Source: Artemia franciscana
Taxonomy: Eukaryota > Arthropoda > Branchiopoda > Anostraca > Artemiidae
Length of the DNA stretch: 64,000 bases
Direction of reading: 5' to 3'
NCBI RefSeq assembly: GCF_032884065.1
Contig: NC_088865.1
Coordinates: 50,572,489 to 50,636,488 of the forward strand
This document shows positions 10,176-21,420 of the stretch, one piece after another; within the stretch, counting starts at the first letter, position 1, and each line of letters opens with the position of its first letter. The notes under the pieces are model-generated. The model was not told the origin of the DNA and did no database searches. It worked only from the letters and a program-made list of their open reading frames with translations. The position numbers and the translations under genes are program-made.

Positions 10176-11693
10176 TTAACTATTTTCATTTCTTAAATGA
10201 AGGACATCCAGAAAAGGAAGTTTATTATACTCTTCTAATTCTATTGTAAATTTTAAATCCCCTCCCCAAAAATTAAAATGTTCTAAAAAACTTTTTAATT
10301 CCTCCACCCCATAATTCCATACTGAAATTATGTCATCCATATATCTCCCCCAAAATTTATGTTTTAAAAAATATGAATCTAACGCTATTGTTTCAATATT
10401 TTCTACAAAACAATTTGCTAATAAAGGACTTAAAGGGGCCCCCATGGGTAAACCATTTATTTGTTCGAAAAAAACCCTCTGAATTGAAAAAAATAAGAGA
10501 ACATGTTGCACAACCTAACTAAATTCATAATTACACCGACTTCCAAAACTGTTTCACCACCAATTAAGTCCAAATTTCTTAGTATCTTTCTCTCAAGAAG
10601 AATTTCTGCGGCTTTTACATCAATACTCGTATACATTGACACTATGTCGAAACTTGAAATTATAGAATTTGAAGAAATCTCAACTTCTTTTAGTTTTTTT
10701 TACAAGTTCTGACGAATTCTTAATGTAAGAAACTTGTGTAAACATGAATGGTTTACACAATGACACTAGCCACTTACTCAGAGCACTTGTTGGTGACTTG
10801 TTACTCGCAACAATTGGTCGTAATGGCAGATTTGGCTTATGTATCTTTGGAAGTCCATATAATTTAGGGCACAAAGAACCTCTTGGTAAGAATTTGTAGA
10901 AAAGTTGAGGTGTAATCTTCCCTTCTTCCTTCAAATTCTTTAACTCGTTCTTAAACTTCTTTGTGTACGAGTCCGTCGGGTCAAAAGAAAGTTGCTTGTA
11001 CGTTTTTTCATCTTTCAGTAAAGCGTTTAATTTTGAATCGTAGTCCTTGCTGTCCATTACCACTAAAGTGTTACACTTGTCTGCTTTTGTAATAATAATA
11101 GATTCATCCCTTCTTAAATTATTAAGAATCTTTATGTCTTTGGTAGAATTGTTAGGGATTTCTGGTTTTAAAGAAAACTCTGACAGGGTTTTAACTGTAG
11201 AAGCTCTTACTAGGCTAACATCTTTGATTAGGATGGGGTCTCTATGTAAAGATGTTTCTATTGAAGAGATAATTTCTTCTACTGGGACTTTACTAGTTTT
11301 AAAACAAAATTTTGGACCTTTTTCTAATACGGACTTTTCTTGTAACGTTAAGGTCCTTGATGAAAAAATAATTACACCTGGTCCAAGAGTTGACGAAGGT
11401 ATAGCAGCTTTATTTTCAGATAATTTTGAAAACTTTTTAAGTAATCTTTCTCTGGAAAGGTGAAAGTCATGATTGAAATGATTTCTTGCTGTTTGTTGAA
11501 TAAAACAAAAATCACTTGCACTCACCTTTTTTGATATAATATTTTCAAGGAAAAGTTTATCTTTCACTAATAAAGCTCTTTTTCTCCTTTTATCTTTAAT
11601 CAGATGATTTAAAGTCTTGAATTGTAGACCTCGTTCGAACTTTTTTCCTTTAAAAGTGCCTAAATGTAGATTGAATTTTATTGAAGGTGGCAA
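10176..11693 (-). pseudogene. Penelope-like reverse transcriptase
   Basis: The N-terminal part carries IIITKADKCNTLVVMDSKDY and the family hallmark LYGLPKIHKPNLPLRPIVAS. It continues through SMYTSIDVKAAEILLE (the motif A region) to QINGLPMGAPLSPLLANCF (motif B) and WGRYMDDIISVW (motif C, YMDD). These are the Penelope-type RT signatures, related to telomerase RT rather than to LINE RT. The frame is interrupted in a few places. The enzyme would have copied the element RNA into chromosomal DNA. Confidence 0.85.
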
Positions 11694-11739
11694 AATCCTT
11701 TTCTTCTTACATTGATGAAGAAAATCATGTCGCCAAGTT

Positions 11740-12440
11740 TAGTCACGATCCCTCCACTCTAAGCGTCTTCCAAGATTTTAGGTCCCTCCCCCCAACTCCC
11801 CAATGTCACCGGGTCCGGTCGGGATTTAAAAAAAGAGCTCTGTGACACGATATTCTTCCAAACATCAAATTTCATCAAAATCCGATCACTCCTCCGTAAG
11901 TTAAAAATACCTCAATTGTTCTAATTTTTCGGAATTAACCCTCCTCCCCCTTCCAACTCCCACAAAGAGAACAGATCCATCCAATTTATGTCAATCACGT
12001 ATCTAGGAATTGTGATTATTTTTCCCACCAATGTCCACCCCGATCCCTTCACTCCAAGCGTTTTCAAAGATTTCAGGTCCCCCCCCCCAACTCCCCGCAA
12101 TTTCACCGGATCTGGTCGGGATTTTAAATGAGAGCTCTGAGACACGATATCCTTCCAAACATCAAATTTCATTAAGATTCGATTACCTGTTCGTAAGTTA
12201 AAAATACCTCATTCTTTCCGTCCGGAGTGGGGGGACGGATTTACCCCCCCCCCCCCCCAGATGGTCAAATCAGGGAAACGACAATTTTTAATTTAATATC
12301 GTCTGATTCATGATACGCCTGCCAAATTCCATCGTCCTAGCCTACGTGGAAGTGCCTAAAGTAGCGAAACTGGGACAGACAGACCGACAGAATTTGCGAT
12401 CGCTATACGTCATTTGGTAGATACCAAGTGCCATAAAAAC
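11740..12440. repeat. dispersed repeat with internal 290-bp duplication and hairpin end
   Basis: Two copies of a unit lie in tandem: cgatccctccactctaagcg near 11748 and cgatcccttcactccaagcg near 12039. Each runs through a C-rich block, a gtcgggatttaaa segment and caaacatcaaatttcat. It ends with gccaaattccatcgtcctag, gacagacagaccgacagaat, and a hairpin-like catttggtagataccaagtg followed by ccataaaa. I recall this ending from crustacean genomes, and it is probably one end of a DNA transposon. No coding sequence is present. Confidence 0.6.
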
Positions 12441-12589
12441 TGAAAAAGTTGATTGCTACCAATCAACTTGAATTTATTGATATTTACAATTTAAATGTGA
12501 AAAATCAGTGTTTATGGTGTTGGTAACCCAAATCATACTTGATTAGGCCAAGGCAAGATTTGAAAACGCTTAGAAATGAAATTAAAAAA

Positions 12590-12760
12590 AAAAATTTTTT
12601 TTTAACTGAATGAGGAGCTGCATTATAACTTAAAATGCACTGAAATTATTCATCATATTAAGAAGACTGCCTTCTCATCAACCCCTTGCTCTTTCAAGTA
12701 TGTATAGCCACTCCTTCCATCCAAAGGGGTCGGAAGTAGCTCTTTGCCAAGAACTTTTCT
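12590..12760. repeat. PME end-H fragment
   Basis: The stretch ttttttttaactgaatgagg agctgcattataacttaaaa, followed by cttctcatcaaccccttgctcttt, is the outer part of one H arm. The partner arm is absent. Confidence 0.55.
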
Positions 12761-13600
12761 TGAGAAAGAAACTTTTGATTTGCATCTCAGTTCTTTAAGA
12801 ACGACTGCTGAAATACAAGGGTCATTAAAGTGGAATAGGAAGCTTTTTTAAGCACTAAAAAAAACATATGTTAAGTTTATGTATATGTTTGAGAACTTCC
12901 TTAAAGGAAAATTGTACAAAATACAAATTTATAGATCTGGTTCCTTTTTAAGAGTCAAAAGATATTGGAGGTGACCAGCCTTCCTTCCTTGCCTTTTTTG
13001 CTACCTGGCCGTGGCCAAGTCCTCGGGCCAAGAGAAACCTAATGTACAAACATATTCGGAATAGGCACCTCGCTCACATAAAAGGGGGCCTGTAAAAAGA
13101 CCGAAAACCTTTCCCCAATTAACTCAAAACTTTTATTCTTTGACAAAGGGGCCTCTACTGTAGGAGATAGAATAAAAAAAAATATAGGTTCTTCCCAAAA
13201 CTAAGCCCTTCGGCCTTTTATCCTGACAATTCATACAGAGGAAATGGTCATAAAAACTTAAGCAGGGCATATTGGATTGGAAATTAAAAATTCTACTTCG
13301 TTCTTTAAGGACTAAAAGTGAATAGAAGGCAAACAACCTCCCTCCGATGCCCTTTTTTTGCTATCCTCCCCACTGTAACCCTATGATATGCGATCAAAAT
13401 CTTGAGACAGCCATTGCGTTCAAAAAAGTGGAAAGGCCATACATACATCTCGGGGGGGTTTACACCACCCAAAAAGATTCAGTGGTAATGGCGCTAAATT
13501 AGGTAAATTATGCTTTGCTCAATGTGAGGTTTTCGTAGAGAAGGCAGCAATCTTTGTTCTTCTCTGTCCAATCCGCTAGCATCTCTTAGGATCACTCCTG
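12761..13600. other. gene-free stretch, diverged repeats
   Basis: It contains two similar phrases, gagtcaaaagatattggaggtga (12955) and gactaaaagtgaatagaaggca (13309), each followed by ccttccttgccttttttgct or cctccctccgatgccctttt. These are diverged relatives of the B-type repeats in reverse. No gene is seen. Confidence 0.4.
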
Positions 13601-14840
13601 GATCACGGTTCTAAGAGTTTAACCTGGGTATACTCTAGAAATGACATTCGCACCTGAGTAAATCTGAAGACGCTATGTGCCGAAATTTTCAAATTATGTG
13701 CAATATCTCGGTAATTACTCCGGGAATCAAGTCAAAACTTTCAGAGAATGATTGGGGGGGGGGTAGGTCAACTGAGCTTCAAGTTTGGACTCAGATGATT
13801 CGAGAAATGTAGATCGAAAGACGCTATGCTCATTCAGGTCATCGAAAAGGTATATCTGCAATGTCTCGGGAATGGTTTGGAGGATGAAGTTAGGACTTCC
13901 ATGTAGCGTCTAGGAAAGAAAGGTGGATGAGAAGTGGGGTTAAGGAGACTGCCAATTAATGTTGAGAGGAGGAGGGGCTAAATAAGTTTTGAATCTAAAG
14001 AACCAAAATATTTTTTTTTTATTTTACGCTCATTATGGATTTCTACGGAGAGTATAGCAGTAAGGTAGATAAAAAGACAATTTATGTTGTCCGGTGGTCA
14101 GATTGGCTTTTCTGCAATACTTTGGGAATAGCTGAAGATATAAATTTGAAATTTTCAGGAAGTTTTTCAAAGGAGAGGGACAAATAAATATGGAATCATA
14201 ACTTGGTAGAAGAGACAGATCTAAATGTAAAGACACTATATACATCCAAGCTAAAAAAAAAAAAAAAAAATAAAATAAACACACACACAAAAAAACACCA
14301 CATCTGCAATTTCTTAAGAACATCTAGGGAGATTTAAGTCAAAACTATCATGTAGTATTGGTGAAAAAAGGAGGTAGGGGAAGGAGACTTCTGTTTCTTG
14401 GGGGAGTGGGAGGTGGGGTTAAATGTGTTTGTAGCCAGTAAACCTAAACTATTTTTCATCGTTACTCGGTTTGGGACATGAAATCTATTTAAATACTGAC
14501 ATAAATGACACCATGCGTCTCCAACTAATTAAAATAGCAAATCTGTAATATCTTGCGAACGACTTGGAAGGTTAAGTTCAAACTTTTAGTGATTTTTTTA
14601 GTGGGTGGGAGGTATGTAGACCTCAAGTTTTGACTTGAGAAAAGGGGCAGATAAGTTCCAAAAATTTTCCTAAGAACTGCCTCAAAGCTCTGACATATTA
14701 AGTCCTTAGCCTACGGGACTAGAATCTATTTCGTGGTGAAACTATAATGTAAATCCAAAGGCACCCAGGTTGACAGACACATTATAAGCAATGTCTCAAG
14801 AATCGTTGGAAAGAAACTCCAGCAGTAATGGGTCAGTTAC
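13600..14840. repeat. highly diverged tandem repeat, about 150-270 bp period
   Basis: A recurring phrase of the type (c/t)gcaatgtctcgggaatggtt is seen near 13709, 13858, 14306, 14547 and 14789. It is preceded each time by gacgctatg-like text (13668, 13820, 14238, 14503) and followed by agtcaaaactttc-like text. Units are too diverged to count exactly. Gene-free. Confidence 0.5.
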
Positions 14841-15229
14841 TCCTGCGACGCCAATAGCCACTACTCTTTTCTCCTCTACAAGTTTAACGGTTACGTGTCA
14901 TTTCAGGCAGGTGTTACTAGAACGGGTCTAGGTAAATTTAAAGAACTCTTTTTATGTCTCCATGGATACAGGTGCCTATGGAATTATTACGAATCGATAT
15001 TTTGATTGACATTCCACAATCTTGACAGAGTGGATATCAGATTTGTTTTATAACAGTAAATGGCACCCTGTCTTTGTCACAGCCTTACAGGCATAAGCGG
15101 GGATTCCTCGTTCACAAAGATCCACAGACACACAAGCAATTGCTTTTTTCATGGTCATAGAATCGGTTTATTGGTTATTAGGTACCATGGTTGCCCCTAT
15201 CTGTGGATCTTACAGGTACTATGTTTTTC
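14841..15229. other. gene-free stretch
   Basis: It carries a 96-codon frame (15060-15350) that runs into the next repeat and shows no domain. I see nothing else. Confidence 0.3.
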
Positions 15230-16200
15230 GTCCCCCAGGGACATTATTTACAACCCTTGCCCCTTGGCTCTGGAGGATTCATCAGCCTTGGAGGCATTGT
15301 TGTATGATCTTTGGACTATTCTAAACAAAACAGCTGTTTCAACATTTTGATCAGATGCATTTGTAGAAAAAAGAGCGTGAGGGGCAAGTTAACTTACTAT
15401 CACATTTGACTCTTAAAAAGGGAGCTAGAAAAAGAAGTTTCCATCTTATTAGCTTTTTCCAAAGTTTACACGACCACCCCTTCCACAAGAACCTTATATG
15501 CCCCATGGGCATGACCTACAACCCTTGCCACAAGGCACTGGAGATTTATATCAACCCTGAAGGCATTTTTATATGACTTTTGGACTTCGTTGAATATAAT
15601 GGCTATGTCAAAATTTCGATTGGATATATTTGGGGAAAAGAGAGCTCGGGAGAGGGCTAGTTGCCGTCCGATAACTTTTTACTCTTAAATAGGGCACTAG
15701 AACTTTCGATTTTCAATCACATGAGCACCCTTCCAAGGTTTATAAGACCAACCCTTTCATATAAGTCTAATATATTAAACAATGGGCCACTGGCATAACT
15801 CGTAGCCCTCGCCCTGAGGGCTAAGGGGGGTTATAACCCCAAAGACATAATTACTAGACGTTTGAACAATATTGAACAAAATGGCTATCTCTAAATTTTT
15901 ATTGGATGTGTTTGAGGAAATTATGGGCGTGGGGGAGGGCTGGCCGCCCTCCAAATACTTTTGACTCTTAAAAATGGTACTAGAACTTTCATGTTCCATT
16001 ACTAGACCTTGAACAAAATGGCTATCTTAAAATTTTGATTGGAGGTGCTTAAGGAAATTATGTGCGCGGGGAGGCTGATTGCCCTCCAACTACTTTCAAT
16101 TCTTAAAAATAGAACTAGAACTTTCAATTTCCAATCGAACGAGCTTCTTTCGAATTTTCTACAATAGCTCTTTCAATACAAAGTTTCCTGGTAAAAAAAT
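15230..16200 (+). repeat. B-monomer tandem array (about 3.5 units)
   Basis: Head-to-tail units of about 270-290 bp, each with: acttacaacccttgcc, ctctgg, gaggcatt, ttatatgatctttggact, aacaaaatggctatctca, ggatgtatttgg, gcgtggg-gggctagttgcc, actcttaaaaagggcactag and tttataagaccaccc. Starts are near 15240, 15510 and 15790, with a part copy at 16000. The same monomer is a single segment inside PME copies. Confidence 0.7.
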
Positions 16201-16201
16201 A

Positions 16202-16443
<242 letters not shown>

Positions 16444-17000
16444 TTGCAACTGCTTGTAAGCGTAATAGCATTAAGACGAAAAGGGCGTATCAGCAATATT
16501 TTTGGAACAGCTTACCGTATCAAGATGAAAGTTCCAGGGCATCATTAGGGGAATTTTCAACTCACCAAAAAGCCAACATATTCATGTTGCCACTGTTATT
16601 AATACTGCTGCTACTGCTATTGCTAATACAACACTACTACTGTTACTGTTTTTCTACTACTACCACTGCTACTATGATGTACTATTATGGCTAAGCGTAT
16701 GAGGGTGAAAATTTGAAATAATATCAAGGGAAACTTTAAGTAAATTAAAACACACTATGTAGAATAGAATTGGGTATTAAGTTAATTAGGCAATTTATGC
16801 AAACTGCTAATACTAATACAGTCGCTACTTTTACTACAACTACTACTACTATTTCTGCTACTACTAATGCTGCTACTACTGCTACAACTACTACTACTCC
16901 AGCTGCTTCTATTACAACTACTTGTAAGGCTAAGAGTATTAAGATTAAAATTTCAGGAAGTGTGGAGAAGGCAGTTGAACATTGGTGTTAGTAACCTCTG
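16444..17000 (-). repeat. A-monomer tandem units with CTA tracts
   Basis: Repeated units carry a degenerate (CTA/CTG)n tract, then cttgtaagcgtaatagcatt aagacgaaa-type text and a ttccagg/ttcaggaa segment. They are seen at 16450, 16600-16700 and 16800-16990. They are the reverse complement of the TAG-bearing A units at 31.1-32.7 and 41.7-42.4 kb. Confidence 0.6.
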
Positions 17001-17124
17001 GGCTCTTGAGTATGCTAAATTTCATGCATTAAATTCGTTAGTTTCGTCATGTCTAGAACTCCTTTCATTCTTTCATTTCATTTCACAAGAATTGCTTTCA
17101 GTCCTTTCAAAAACGAATCCACTA

Positions 17125-17815
17125 GTCAAACAGTTCGTGGTAACGAACTGTAGTAAGAAGTGACCCGGCTCAATAGTAAACGAAACTCTAAAAAACGAAA
17201 TTTTGATACTAATAGATACACCAAAAGAATCAGATTTTTATGCTTATTTTAAATAATTAATTAAATTTAGTCGTACTCATCAAAGGTATGAGCCTAAGAA
17301 AATGTGCCTTGTTTTGGAAAACAGGGAGAAACACACCCTAAAAGTTACAGGATCTTAACAAAACTCACACCATCGCCTTCAGTGTAACAGAGAACCCTAC
17401 TATAGAAGTTTCAAGCTCCTATCTACAAAAATGTGGAACTTAGTATTTTTTGCCAGAAGACCGATCACGGGTGCGTGTTTATTTTTATTTTATTTTTTTT
17501 TTTTTTTCAGTGGCGATCTTATCGACCATGCGGTCCTAGAATGTCGCAGGAGGGCTGCGACAGGAGGGCTGTTCCCTCCTCAACGTCCCGCTCTTGACGC
17601 TAAAGTTATTTACTGTTTTATAAAATAAAATTGAGAGAAAGAGTCAAACTTTAGCGTAAAGAGCGGGACGTTGAGGATGGAACAGCCCCTTTCGTACACG
17701 GAGTAATTTCTGTTCGTGTTAAGTTTAAATGTTAATCCTTACTTTCTTAATCCTTACTTACTTACTTAATCCTTACTTTCAGTTAAAAAACTTGTTTTTT
17801 TTATTTAATCTCCAT
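17125..17815 (+). repeat. PME, internally deleted copy (T-D joined to H)
   Basis: The T end is intact: gtcaaacagttcgtggtaac gaactgtagtaagaagtgac at 17125. The D segment follows to about 17450, then the poly-T central piece (17490-17540). The element then jumps directly into the H hairpin (17565-17812), skipping C, the inner fold and A. A cttactta duplication at 17735-17780 enlarges the H outer arm. Confidence 0.75.
17565..17691. repeat. PME end-H hairpin 2
   Basis: The left arm agggctgttccctcctcaac pairs with the right arm gttgaggatggaacagcccc. The centre pairs gacgctaaag with ctttagcgta. The variable arm positions read TCCCGCT and AGCGGGA, a matched change. The outer left arm is missing. 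Confidence 0.75.
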
Positions 17816-18295
17816 TAAAGCTGGTACGTAACTATGCCATATTCAATAATTGTGGGTTTTTTGGTTCAACAGTTTATTACAAAAGTTCATTTTATATTAG
17901 CTATGCCATTTTATATTAGCAAGATCCACTACAAGTTTAAGTTTTGCTCCGTTTAAACCTCTTTTGATGATCTACGACTTACGATCATTGTATACAATCC
18001 TTCTGAAAAAAAAAAAAAAAACACCACGACTAACGTAGGAAAAGCCGAAACTTTCATATTTCTATAGATAATAACTGATCACACCCCTTTTTGAGAGTGT
18101 TTAGCCCCTTTTTCCTAAGAATATGCATATTTTCATAGCTTTCTACCTTTTGATGAGCAAATTTACAAGTAAAGATTGTTTCCCATTTAAAATAAGCATA
18201 AATAGTAGTTTATGTTGAGCACATATTGTAACTTCTTAGAGTTTTGATTTCTACTGATAGTGATCGTTCTTTACTTACACTTTGTTATTAGAAAT
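17816..18295. repeat. old PME D-T fragment and spacer
   Basis: From about 18000 the text parallels the D segment in reverse (cacgactaacg, tagataat, ttttgagagtgtttagcccc, ttttgatgagcaaa). It ends with gtttctactgatagtgatcg ttctttacttacac, a diverged T end. 17816-17999 shows nothing recognisable. Confidence 0.45.
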
Positions 18296-18859
18296 TTTTT
18301 AATGCATGTCCCTCTTGCATGGAAGGGAAGCTTCCAATCCCCTTGACTCAAGTTTGATATTTATGTAACCATGCTTTAAGAATGGTAATTATTCGTGAAG
18401 AAGTAAACCCTGTGAAACATTTCACAGGGGAGGGAGGTGGATCTGAAATATCAAAACGATTTTTAAGGTATTCATTTTAACTGCTTTTATAGAGTATCTC
18501 TTCAAACAGTCCTTTTTTGCAGTGCATGCCCCACCCTCCCAATCCCCCGACCCCTTTACCCTTACCATTATATGCAGGTAAGCATATCAATCTAATCTTT
18601 GGTTAAATGTGATTTATTAGCTAATCTTTGATTAATGCTCTTAAAATATCCCTGCACTAAGAGGGGAGCAGTACCGCTAACTCTCCATTTTCATCGAAAA
18701 AATCAAGGGAAGTATTCACCCACAGAAAGATTCACTCGTCAACTTTGCTAATAGCTGATGCGCAACTATACACCATAGTAGAAAATCGTACCAAGCCTCA
18801 AATGAAGCAACCCAGTTAAAAGAAACTTCAATAATTTCTCAGACATAACTGCTTTTCCG
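18296..18859. other. gene-free stretch
   Basis: No ORF, hairpin or repeat is recognised, apart from a short gtgaaacatttcac palindrome at 18411-18424. Confidence 0.3.
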
Positions 18860-19260
18860 TTTACGAAAAATTAAGCGAGAAAAACGGGTTTAATTTAAAT
18901 AAATCAGGGACAAATAAAAAACAAACAACCCATAAATAAATAAAGAAAAAATTCCGAATATTTTGACTCTACATCCAGGAGCCTTATCAAAGGAAAAACC
19001 GTTCCAAATATTCAACGGTTTAAGTTTTGCAGAAGTTTATTAAGATGTGAGCTTTATTTATTTGTTTGTCTTTTTTCTCTCTTGTTGTGTTGTCTTTTTG
19101 CCTTTTTCTTTAGATGATTTAACCATTTTTTTCCTCTTTTTTCCGTTGATAAAGACTCCCGGCTGTGGGATTTAAATATTCAGATTTTTTTATTTTTTTG
19201 TATCCTTTGCCACTCCTTTATTTAAATTAAACCCGTTTTTCTCGCTCAATTTTTCGTAAA
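18860..19260. mobile_element. 401-bp MITE with 44-bp terminal inverted repeats
   Basis: The ends tttacgaaaaattaagcgag (18860) and its reverse complement (finishing at 19260) match at 43 of 44 positions through ...cgggtttaatttaaataaa. Looser complementarity continues inward (ctacatccaggagccttatc against gataaagactcccggctgtg). Non-coding. No target duplication is evident. Confidence 0.75.
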
Positions 19261-19341
19261 AGAAATTTAAAAATTATTGTCTTTATGAACCATTTGTAGA
19301 CTCTTTCGTCTTTAGAGAATGCTGATTTGAAAAATGCAATT

Positions 19342-20967
19342 ATCAAACAGTCCGTGGTAACGAACTGTAGTAAGGAGCGACCCAGCTCAATAGTAACCGA
19401 AACTCTAGAAAACGGAATTTTAATACCATTAGTTACGTCAAAAGAATTACATTTTATGTTGGTTTTAAATATACAAGTTTCATCAAGTTTAGTTTTACCC
19501 ATCGAAAGTTACGAGCCTGTGCAAATTTGTCTTATTTTAGAAAATAGGGAGAGACACCCCCTAAAAGTCAATCGAAAATCACACCGTCAAATTCAGCGTA
19601 TCAGAGTACCCTACTGTAGAGGTTTCAAGCTTTTATCTACAAAAATGTGGATTTTTTGTTGATTTTTTTTTTCAGTGGTAATTGTATCGACCCAGTTATC
19701 CTGCAATGTTGCGAGAGGGCTCATTCTAACGGAAATTAAACGTTCTAGTGCCCTTTTTAAGTGACCAAAAAATCGGAGGGCACCTAGACTCCCTCCTACG
19801 CTCATTTTTTCTCAAAGTGACTGGATCAAAATTCTGAGATAGCCATTTTGTTCAGCATAGTCGAAAAACCTGATAATTATGTCTTTTGGGACTACTTAAT
19901 CCCCCACCTTCCCTGGGGGAGGGGCTGCAAGTTACAAACTTTGACCATTGTTTACATATAGTAATGGCTATTGGGAGGTGTACAAACCTTTTCAGGGGGA
20001 CTTTTTCGTGTTGAAGGGGGTTGCGTGGGAGGACCTTTCCATGGAGGAATTTATCATGAGGGAAGAGAACTTCCATGAAGGGGCTGCAGGATTTTCTAGC
20101 ATTATTTAAGAAAAATAATGAGAAAATAAATAAAACAATTTCAGTTGGAAGTAAGGAGCAGCATTAAAACCTAAAAGGAACAGAAATTACAACGTAAATA
20201 AGGGGATTCGTCTCCTCCACAATACTTCGCTCTTCAAGTCAAAGTATTCTTAGTAATCTCAACTATTTATTCTATGGCGTTTGGAATTCAGGGGTCATTC
20301 TTAAAGAGTTGGGACAAAACTCAAGCTTTAGTGTAAAGAGTGAGGTATTGACTAGTGGGTGAACCCCCTCAAGTACGTAATAAAAACATACAAATATAGA
20401 AGTTCATAATGTAAATTAATTCTTAATTTAAGTATATTTATTACTACTAAAAACGTTCGTAAAAAAAATTAAAAGTTCTAGTTGCCTTTTAAAGTAGCCA
20501 AAAACTGGAGGGCAACTAGGCCCCCAACCCCTTTTTTTTATCAAAATCTTCTGATTAAAACTATGAGAAAGCCATTTAGCCAAAACAAATTAATATACAA
20601 ATTTCGTTTTTATTATTTATGTGCGGTGAGCCAAAATCAAAACATGCATTAATTCAAAAATGTCTAGAAATTAAACAAAAAAACAAGTTCTTTAACTGCA
20701 AGTAAGGATCGACACTAAAACTTTAAACGACAGAAATTGTTCTGTATATGAAGGAGGAGTTGTCCCTTCCACAACGCCTCGCTCTTTACGCTAAAGTTTT
20801 TTATTGTTTTAAAAAGTAGAGTTGTGGCAAAGAGTCAAACTTTAGCGTAAAGAGCGAGGCGTTGCGGAGGGGACAACCCCTTCATATACGGAATAATTTC
20901 TGTTCGTTTTAAGTTTTAATGTCGCTCCTTACTTGCAGTTAAAAAAAACTTGTTTTTTTTATTTAAT
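19342..20967 (+). repeat. PME, complete-looking copy (T-D-C-B-A-H order)
   Basis: T end at 19342 (caaacagtccgtggtaacga actgtagtaaggagcgaccc), D segment to about 19650, poly-T centre (19660-19680), C segment with B monomer in reverse (19690-20100), inner fold (20140-20400), A segment (20400-20665) and H hairpin (20671-20967). Its length of 1.63 kb matches the copy at 6098-7760 in opposite orientation. An L1-like ORF1 relic abuts the H end directly, so PME inserted into or beside it. Confidence 0.8.
20671..20967. repeat. PME end-H hairpin 3
   Basis: Arms of about 115 bp. Left poly-A/CAAG, then ctgcaagtaaggatcgacac. Right ends taatgtcgctccttacttgc agttaaaaaa. Variable arm positions read CCTCGCT and AGCGAGG, and gttgtcccttcc pairs with ggaggggacaac. 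The loop is about 45 nt. Confidence 0.8.
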
Positions 20968-21420
20968 AGCGGTTAAAGACCAGTGTTTTAGTACGGAATT
21001 ATACGTAAAACGAAAAGATCTGCTGATTCACGGAATTCCTAATAAGGATAATGAAAAAATTGAAGAGACAGTCCACGATTTTTTATCAGGAATGTCAGTA
21101 CAAAACCCGAAGGATATTAAATTCACGGCAATGTATGGAATTAGATGTAAGACTAAGCACCCTATCCGCTCGAACCCTCGCCCCGCTTCGGAGCCTAAAA
21201 TTGTTTCTATTCTGAATCTCAGGCATAAAGATAGTATCATGGCTTGTATTGGTAGCCTAAAAGGCACAGGAAAGAGCATCAGTAATGACCTACCATCGGA
21301 ACTTGCAAAACGTCGGAAAGAACTTTTGAATACGGCCTAAAAGCTTCAAAATTCCAAAATAAAGGTTGAGAACGTATCTCAAACCAAATTGATGCAACAT
21401 GGCACTAAATAATATCTAGA
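20968..21420 (+). pseudogene. L1-like LINE ORF1 relic
   Basis: The frame reads RKDLLIHGIPNKDNEKIEE (an RRM-like start), then FTAMYGIRCKTKH, KIVSILNLRHKDSIM and LKGTGKSISNDLPSELAKRR, the order of an ORF1 RNA-binding domain and C-terminal domain. An in-frame TAA at 21338 is followed by KLQNSKIKVENVSQTK, which continues the domain. Both N-terminal coiled coil and ORF2 are missing. The apparent start codon at 20933 lies inside the PME H end, so that start is not real. Confidence 0.65.

Larger units (their letters stand above)
9300..11725 (-). mobile_element. Penelope-like retroelement, minus strand
   Basis: Read on the minus strand, a Penelope-type reverse transcriptase (11693-10176) is followed by a GIY-YIG endonuclease (about 9945-9439), the order that defines Penelope-like elements. 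The 3' tail (9440-9300) has the cgaacac...gtgttcatcatcag segment that such elements carry in their terminal pseudo-LTRs. The coding frame is broken in a few places, so the copy looks inactive, but all domains are present. The 5' boundary is approximate. The flank beyond 11740 is a different repeat. Confidence 0.85.

Noticed and set aside
11047-11463. 138-codon plus-strand ORF
   Set aside because: It is the antisense shadow of the Penelope reverse transcriptase.
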